A stretch of 6,184 bases of DNA from CAYOVG01 sp964407285 (lineage in GTDB: Bacteria; Desulfobacterota; Syntrophobacteria; Syntrophobacterales; Syntrophobacteraceae). The notes under the pieces are model-generated. The model did no database searches. It saw only the letters and a program-made list of their open reading frames with translations, and was not told the origin of the DNA. The translations under genes and the position numbers were made by a program. Of this stretch, positions 1 to 4,053 are shown piece after piece. Numbering within the stretch: position 1 is the stretch's first letter; each line of letters opens with the position of its first letter. Location of the stretch: NCBI GenBank assembly GCA_964407285.1, contig CAYOVG010000388.1, positions 1-6,184 of the forward strand, in the 5' to 3' direction.

Positions 1-54
1 ACCCGCAACCCGCAACCCGCAACCCGCAACCCGCAACCCGCAACCCGCAACCCG
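1..54. repeat. Heptanucleotide tandem repeat, (ACCCGCA)n
   Basis: Seven perfect head-to-tail copies of ACCCGCA occupy 1-49, followed by a partial copy (ACCCG) at 50-54. The array starts at the window edge, so it probably extends further left. On the minus strand the unit reads CGGGTTG. It lies immediately beyond the TAG stop of the PilT-like gene (56-58), with one base between them, so copy-number change would not alter that protein. The array is a simple-sequence repeat likely to vary by slippage. It has no spacers of CRISPR type and no visible hairpin-plus-T-run terminator structure. Its function is unknown; an effect on mRNA 3' end stability or on a neighbour outside the window is only a possibility. 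Confidence 0.95.
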
Positions 55-55
55 G

Positions 56-1333
56 CTAATCTTGTTTGTGGGATTTGTTGAGTTCATGGATCAGTTCATC
101 GAGCCGCACATCTTCTTCAATGACATAGTAGCCGTCGTCGGAGCGCCGATCGATATGGGGCTGGGGCATGGGGGGAACGCCCGCGGCATCCCTCACGGCA
201 TAGTTCATCGTTCTTCTCGCGGGCATGCGGGCCGGCTCGACAGCCGGACTCAGGAGAGGAGAATGATAGACGGGGTCCGGGCTCGCCTCGGCCGACGGCT
301 TGAAGCTGATGTGCGGAGGAATAATGTGCTCACGCTTGCTGAGGTAATCCTTCCAGTACGCATCCATGGAAAACATTCCTTCCGACCGTCCCATCTGCAT
401 TGTATTCTGGATTTGGGGCATTTTGTTTTCCCGGATGAGCCCCTTTATGGCCTGGTTGATCTGGAGAATCGAAAGCACCGGCACTCTGCATCCGAACTTC
501 TCCATGTAGACCAGCCGTTGAACGACTATCCACGAAAGAGTGGACGCCAGTTGTATGCGGGCCATCTCCTGCACTTCGGAGGGGAAGGAGTTGCAGAACC
601 TGTGGAGGGCATCCTCCGTATTGGAGGCGTGGAGCGAGGCAATCACCAGGTGTCCCGATTCGGCCGCGTTGAGTGTAAGCCGGATGGTTTCCGGTTCCCT
701 GATCTCCCCGACGACGATGACATCGGGGTCCTCCCGGAGCGCATCGATCAGGCCCTGTTCGAACGAGGGAATGTGGGCGCCGAGTTCTCTTTGTTCGATC
801 AAGGACTTGTTCGACGCGAACCGATATTCTATCGGATCTTCCAAGGTGATGACATGCGTGGCGCGCGTGCGGTTTATCTCGTCCACGAGCGCCGCGATAG
901 TGGTGGATTTACCGCTGCCGGAGGCCCCGCATATCAGGACGAGGCCGCTTGTTCCCTTGCAAATACTTTGCAGACAGGGATGGAGGTTGAGATTTGCGAT
1001 GGTGGGGACCACTCCGGGCAGGAGCCTGACGGCCAGGCTGAGCCCCTGCGTCGTGGCGAAGACGTTCATGCGGACGCGCACGTGCTCGACCGACATGGCG
1101 AGATCTACCGACAGGCGACTCCCGAGCAACTGCAACTGCCTCGCCGTCAGCATCTTTTCGACCAGGGCGTCCACTTCCTTATGCGCCCATTGGATATGAT
1201 TGCCGAAACTGATGGTCCCGTTCTTTCGGAAAACGGTCGGCCGCCCCCCCGCAATGAATATATCGGAAATCCCTTCACGAACACCGGCCTTGATTACACT
1301 GACGAATTTCTCCACTCGATCGATTCCTTCCAT
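56..1333 (-). CDS. PilT/PilU-like type IV pilus retraction ATPase with long C-terminal tail
   Basis: This 425-residue cytoplasmic protein is a secretion-superfamily ATPase of the PilT/PilU type, which in known systems hydrolyses ATP as a hexamer at the pilus base to depolymerise pilin and retract the fibre. The N-terminal PAS-like domain (about 1-105) has the family-typical GISDIFIAGGRP (21-32). The core follows: Walker A GASGSGKST (136-144), Asp box TLEDPIEY (163-170), Walker B region EDPDVIVVGE (201-210), His box with H228 and H235, and AIKGLIRE (295-302), equivalent to the PilT AIRNLIRE retraction motif. All key residues appear intact. Usual PilT length is about 345 residues; here a Pro-rich linker from about 339 leads to an acidic then basic end (about 400-425). 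The ATG directly follows the TGA of the upstream peptidase gene, which supports this start and translational coupling. No other pilus gene is visible, so PilT versus PilU, or a non-pilus role, cannot be settled; no symbol is assigned. Confidence 0.93.
   Translation of the reverse strand: MEGIDRVEKFVSVIKAGVREGISDIFIAGGRPTVFRKNGTISFGNHIQWAHKEVDALVEKMLTARQLQLLGSRLSVDLAMSVEHVRVRMNVFATTQGLSLAVRLLPGVVPTIANLNLHPCLQSICKGTSGLVLICGASGSGKSTTIAALVDEINRTRATHVITLEDPIEYRFASNKSLIEQRELGAHIPSFEQGLIDALREDPDVIVVGEIREPETIRLTLNAAESGHLVIASLHASNTEDALHRFCNSFPSEVQEMARIQLASTLSWIVVQRLVYMEKFGCRVPVLSILQINQAIKGLIRENKMPQIQNTMQMGRSEGMFSMDAYWKDYLSKREHIIPPHISFKPSAEASPDPVYHSPLLSPAVEPARMPARRTMNYAVRDAAGVPPMPQPHIDRRSDDGYYVIEEDVRLDELIHELNKSHKQD
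59..316 (-). other. C-terminal extension of the PilT-like ATPase
   Basis: Residues about 340-425 of the ATPase lie beyond the usual end of PilT proteins. The segment starts rich in Pro, Ser and Ala (about 339-395), which suggests a flexible linker. It ends in a charged segment with an acidic part (DDGYYVIEEDVRLDELI, 399-415) and a Lys/His-containing end (417-425) that could form a short helix. The match to PilT ends before this segment, and I recognise no domain in it. A partner-binding or localisation tail is a guess. Confidence 0.6.
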
Positions 1334-3103
1334 TCATTCCCGCATTGAAACGGCATGCCCGTAAAATGCGGCCGCATCCTTGAAGAGCTTCTCATGCGAG
1401 GGTTTGTGAGTGTACATCTGGTGCCCGGCCTCGTAGAAGGCAAGGGTCAGGTTGCCGCGCAGCGAAGGGGGAAGCCCCAGGTGATTGGCCGAATAGCGGG
1501 CGGCGTAATAGGGAGTTCCCAGGTCGAAATACCCCCCGGCCATCAAGACATGCAGGTTGGGATTTTCCATCATGGCTTCACGCAGGTTGTCGGTAACGTA
1601 CACGTAGCCCTGCCGGCCTCCCATTCCCGAATGCCAGTCCCAGTTCCCGACCACCTTATCGTTCAGCGCTTCGTAAGGTATGTCCGTCTCAAACCCGAGA
1701 TCGCGGCGCACGTAATCCCTCATGACCGTCCCGTATATCCCGGCAGTCGTGAAGAGAATGGGGTCGTACGTAGAACCGCAGTTCGTGGGATTGCTATTGT
1801 CGTATGTAAAGCGGCTGTCGAGCCTTCCGACGATCTTCCGCTCGCCGGCAAGGAGTTCCCTGGCGAACAGGACCTGGTCGATCCGAAGATTCGCTTTATC
1901 GACCGTAGCCGCGGAAATGCCCGTAAGGCGGGACAGCTTTTCCACGACCGTTTTCCTCACCTCCGGAGAAAGCGCGCTCCCGGCGGCAAGGGCGGTGAGA
2001 TAGTCCGAAAGGGCCCACTGCTCGGCTTCCGAAAGGGCCTTCTCCAGGTCCGCCTGCAAGTCGGGCGGCAGCTTCTTGTGATACCACGCCGTGGCGGTAT
2101 AAGCCGGCAGGTAGATGAAATAGACGAGATCGTTGCCTTCGGTGAAGAGAATCGTCTGGAAGTCCAGTACCGGGGAGACGAGCACCACCCCGGTAAGGAG
2201 AATATGATGCCTGTCCTGGAGGTGGGACGCCAGCGCCGCCGCCCTGGTGGTCCCGTAGCTTTCGCCCACGAGAAACTTCGGGGAAGGCCATCTGTTGAAC
2301 CGCGTGCAGTACAGCCGGATGAACTCGCCGACGGATTCGATATCGTTCTTTACGGAATAGAACTGCTTCGCGTCTTCGCCGCTCGCGGGGCGGCTGTACC
2401 CGGTCCCGACCGGATCTATGAAGACCAGGTCGGTAAACGCCAGCCACGAAAAGGGGTTGTCGGTAAGCTCGTACGGTGGCGGAAGCAGCCGGTCATTGCC
2501 TTCCACGGCCGCCATCCTGGGTCCGAGCGCTCCCAGGTGAAGCCAGACGGACGCGGCTCCGGGTCCCCCGTTGAAGGCGAACGAGACGGGCCGCGAAGCA
2601 TCCCGGACCTCCCCGCGCCCTTGCCTTTGCGCCGAAGCGGAAGCATCGGTTTCTTTCACGTATGCGGTGAAGAAGATATCCGCCTTGTGCTTGCCGTCCG
2701 CATCCACAATCGGCAGGTACCCGGCCGTGGCCCGGTAGTCGATTACCTGGTCCCCGATTTTGATGCTACGCCGGGTCGAGGACAGTTTTCCATCCGTGGA
2801 CGATCCGTTCCCGGCGGTTCCGGCCGCGCCGGCTCCGGCCGCGCCGGTTCCGGCCGCGGCGGTTCCGGAGGCGCTGCCGCCGTCATCCCTACCCGGCGCA
2901 CCGGAAGTTGTCCGTTCCCCGGCGGTATCGCCTGTTGCAGCGCGAACCTCATTGGAGGGTTGCCCCCGGCCATGAACTCCACTCCCGGCGGGCTCGCGAG
3001 ACGTTTCTTCCGCACCCGCCGCAAAGGCGGCCCCGTACAGCAACAGCACACACAGCAGCGCAATTACCGCGCTCATGTCACTTGAAAACCTTCTGATCGA
3101 CAT
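1334..3103 (-). CDS. Secreted serine carboxypeptidase-like protein, peptidase family S10
   Basis: This 589-residue protein is predicted to be exported and to act outside the cytoplasm as an alpha/beta-hydrolase-fold serine exopeptidase that removes C-terminal residues, by analogy with family S10. A signal peptide is clear: basic start MSIRR, hydrophobic core at about 11-27 and likely cleavage after AFA (26-28). Residues about 30-110 are low-complexity Gly/Ala/Thr/Ser linker. The catalytic domain follows with the S10 oxyanion signature NGGPG (178-182), FIDPVGTGYS (228-237), nucleophile GESYG (Ser282), catalytic Asp in GGYFDLGTP (Asp527) and catalytic His in YEAGHQMY (His561). Spacing fits the family, so it should be active. 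The start is supported by a strong AGGGGAG ribosome site at 3111-3117, seven bases upstream of the ATG. The gene precedes the PilT-like ATPase with no intergenic base. Bacterial S10 proteins are poorly characterised, so substrate is unknown; an esterase-like relative is possible but the S10 motifs are strong. Confidence 0.94.
   Translation of the reverse strand: MSIRRFSSDMSAVIALLCVLLLYGAAFAAGAEETSREPAGSGVHGRGQPSNEVRAATGDTAGERTTSGAPGRDDGGSASGTAAAGTGAAGAGAAGTAGNGSSTDGKLSSTRRSIKIGDQVIDYRATAGYLPIVDADGKHKADIFFTAYVKETDASASAQRQGRGEVRDASRPVSFAFNGGPGAASVWLHLGALGPRMAAVEGNDRLLPPPYELTDNPFSWLAFTDLVFIDPVGTGYSRPASGEDAKQFYSVKNDIESVGEFIRLYCTRFNRWPSPKFLVGESYGTTRAAALASHLQDRHHILLTGVVLVSPVLDFQTILFTEGNDLVYFIYLPAYTATAWYHKKLPPDLQADLEKALSEAEQWALSDYLTALAAGSALSPEVRKTVVEKLSRLTGISAATVDKANLRIDQVLFARELLAGERKIVGRLDSRFTYDNSNPTNCGSTYDPILFTTAGIYGTVMRDYVRRDLGFETDIPYEALNDKVVGNWDWHSGMGGRQGYVYVTDNLREAMMENPNLHVLMAGGYFDLGTPYYAARYSANHLGLPPSLRGNLTLAFYEAGHQMYTHKPSHEKLFKDAAAFYGHAVSMRE
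2806..2866 (-). repeat. 15-bp GC-rich tandem repeat encoding an Ala/Gly/Thr linker
   Basis: Three clear 15-bp copies lie at 2821-2835, 2836-2850 and 2851-2865 (plus-strand unit about CGGCCGCGCCGGTTC, one or two changes per copy). A more degenerate copy lies at 2806-2820. Read on the minus strand they encode pentads GTAAA, GTGAA, GAGAA and GTAGN (residues 80-99 of the S10 protein), between the signal peptide and the catalytic domain. Because the unit is a multiple of three, gain or loss of copies would lengthen or shorten a flexible linker without breaking the reading frame. Confidence 0.85.
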
Positions 3104-3278
3104 ATCTTCGCTCCCCTGGTTTCGGGTTCAAGATTGGACGGGAAAAAACACGCAGATATCGACCGTTTAATACAAACCGATACACGGCGCATTATGCGGC
3201 AGTCTTCCGGAGAACCCGTCTTTCCGTTTTTTATGCTTTATGCATGAACATATGCAGGGGGTAGGAACTTCGCCCCTC

Positions 3279-3307
3279 CTTATAGCACATGTATCCGCAC
3301 AGTCCAA
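3279..3307 (-). promoter_or_regulatory. Candidate extended -10 promoter for the peptidase-ATPase operon
   Basis: Read on the minus strand, TTGGAC (3307-3302) is followed by a 17-base spacer and TATAAG (3284-3279). The -10 hexamer matches the sigma-70 consensus at five of six positions and is preceded by TGC, an extended -10 element. The -35 matches at only three positions. Transcription would start near 3272 and leave a leader of about 170 bases before the S10 start codon. Near the presumed start is a possible hairpin with arms AGGGG (plus strand 3256-3260) and CCCCT (3273-3277). Orientation and strand fit the operon. This comes from consensus matching alone. Confidence 0.35.
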
Positions 3308-3440
3308 GGTAATTCGCGCCATTCCTCGCGCCTTGCGCGCAACCGGGCGGGCGGGCCGTTTCTCTTTTGCTTCAGGACTATAGGATAAGCACCTGAACGG
3401 ACTTTTGCCGACTTCCCGCATTTGCATGAAGAGCGGGCGC

Positions 3441-3481
3441 TTGACAAAAGCGACTCGCAACTTACCAGTAAGTACCGGTAA
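3441..3481 (+). promoter_or_regulatory. TTGACA box next to a 20-bp imperfect palindrome (possible operator)
   Basis: A perfect -35-like TTGACA lies at 3441-3446. The imperfect inverted repeat TTACCAGTAAGTACCGGTAA spans 3462-3481; comparison with its own reverse complement gives 16 of 20 identical positions, and the outer TTACC/GGTAA arms are perfect. The palindrome covers the place where a -10 box would be expected, but no good TATAAT-like hexamer is present at 16-18 bases. That arrangement would fit a repressor site overlapping a promoter. No regulator gene is visible in the window and the site is about 570 bases from the next firm gene on this strand. Confidence 0.25.
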
Positions 3482-3646
3482 CTCCTAACTTTTTCAACCC
3501 ACCTACTATTGACTCTCTCCGTATTCGTATGCATTGTTATTGTATGACTCTAGGATGCTGGCATTCATAACGCGGAGGACATCAAAAGTCTTACACACGA
3601 ACGAGGCACACCGAAAACGCAAGGAGACATCATCGGGCAATTTTCC

Positions 3647-3668
3647 ATTCCAACCGGATTCCAACCGG
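3647..3668. repeat. Two-copy 11-bp tandem duplication
   Basis: The unit ATTCCAACCGG occurs at 3647-3657 and again, without change, at 3658-3668. It lies in the intergenic region and is most simply a replication-slippage duplication. No function is apparent. Confidence 0.8.
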
Positions 3669-3900
3669 ATGTACGTGATTGATTGGGTTCGTCTCAGAGC
3701 TTCAACAACAGGCGAGGAATCCACGGGCATCCTCCATTAACGAGCATTTGCATGCTTTCAGGTTCCATTCCGCTTCCCGGATGTCAATCCACGCGAGGCG
3801 AAAACAAGGATGGAACGACTGCCGGTGGTCCGCCATTTCCATTGTCAAGGTGATTGTTGCAGTGTTGTCGGTTAGTTCAGACTATTGGAGGACCAGGGAA

Positions 3901-4053
3901 TTGAAAAACTTCGACCGTGCCGGGCGCAATCATCCTCATGGAGCAATTCCATGCCCCAAGCCCCCCGGTTCACCAGGACCGAGAAACCCCGGTTGGATAG
4001 TCCATTCAATCCAAAGTCCATTTCCCGGCATCAAAGAAAGGGACAAGCTATGA
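3901..4053 (+). CDS. Possible small ORF or leader peptide upstream of the beta-helix gene
   Basis: A 50-residue ORF can start at TTG 3901, preceded by GGAGG at 3887-3891 with a nine-base spacer. It ends at TGA 4051-4053, overlapping the ATG (4050-4052) of the large secreted-protein gene as ATGA. The SD-like sequence and the overlap are what one expects of a translationally coupled leader. The peptide (MKNFDRAGRN start, ERDKL end) is Pro- and Gly-rich, has no signal peptide and matches no family I know. The same frame stays open further upstream to about 3679. Against it: a rare start codon, no conservation evidence, and unremarkable composition. The large gene also has its own good ribosome site, so coupling is not needed. 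Confidence 0.2.
   Translation: MKNFDRAGRNHPHGAIPCPKPPGSPGPRNPGWIVHSIQSPFPGIKERDKL
3937..3953 (+). other. Short perfect hairpin in the leader of the beta-helix gene
   Basis: CATGGA at 3937-3942 and TCCATG at 3948-3953 are perfect inverted arms around a five-base loop. It lies within the possible small ORF, about 97 bases before the beta-helix start codon. A C-rich stretch follows rather than a T-run, so it is not an intrinsic terminator. A role in mRNA structure is possible but unproven. Confidence 0.25.

Larger units (their letters stand above)
3104..4049. other. Divergent intergenic region, about 950 bases, no convincing gene
   Basis: This region separates the leftward peptidase-ATPase operon from the rightward beta-helix gene. 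Its composition is visibly richer in A and T than either coding block. Short ORFs occur on both strands (for example minus 3280-3534, 3167-3460 and 3506-3730; plus 3534-3740), but none has a recognisable domain. Only the small ORF at 3901-4053 has initiation signals worth listing separately. Both divergent promoters should lie here. I see no tRNA, no rRNA and no riboswitch consensus. The length is generous for regulation alone, so an unannotated small RNA or a decayed gene remains possible. Confidence 0.7.

Noticed and set aside
1..54. CRISPR array or telomere-like end
   Set aside because: The copies are contiguous with no spacers, so it is not CRISPR. A window-edge simple repeat is not evidence of a replicon end.
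62..1348. Plus-strand ORF of 428 codons fully antisense to the PilT-like gene
   Set aside because: It mirrors a gene with strong family motifs, and its translation shows no domain. Long antisense frames are expected in GC-rich coding DNA.
1355..3085. Plus-strand ORF of 576 codons antisense to the S10 gene
   Set aside because: The opposite strand has a signal peptide, catalytic triad motifs and a ribosome site. The antisense product is Arg/Gly-rich with no recognisable fold.
3208..3232. Terminator-like hairpin (CGGAGA/TTTCCG arms) followed by six T on the plus strand
   Set aside because: The stem is short with one G-T pair, and no plus-strand gene lies upstream to be terminated. It reads the wrong way for the peptidase operon.
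3280..3534. Minus-strand ORF of 84 codons in the intergenic region
   Set aside because: It has no recognisable domain and no clear ribosome site. It overlaps other equally unconvincing frames and the palindrome at 3462-3481.
3559..3573. Sigma-54-like TGGCA with GG-N10-GC spacing
   Set aside because: Only the GG/GC core and TGGCA match; the -12 box is poor, and the site is almost 480 bases from the next firm start codon.
3780..3840. Stretch vaguely resembling a GEMM (cyclic-di-GMP) riboswitch upstream of a surface-protein gene
   Set aside because: The conserved GGGACGCAAAGCC-type core is absent and I could not form the expected paired helices.
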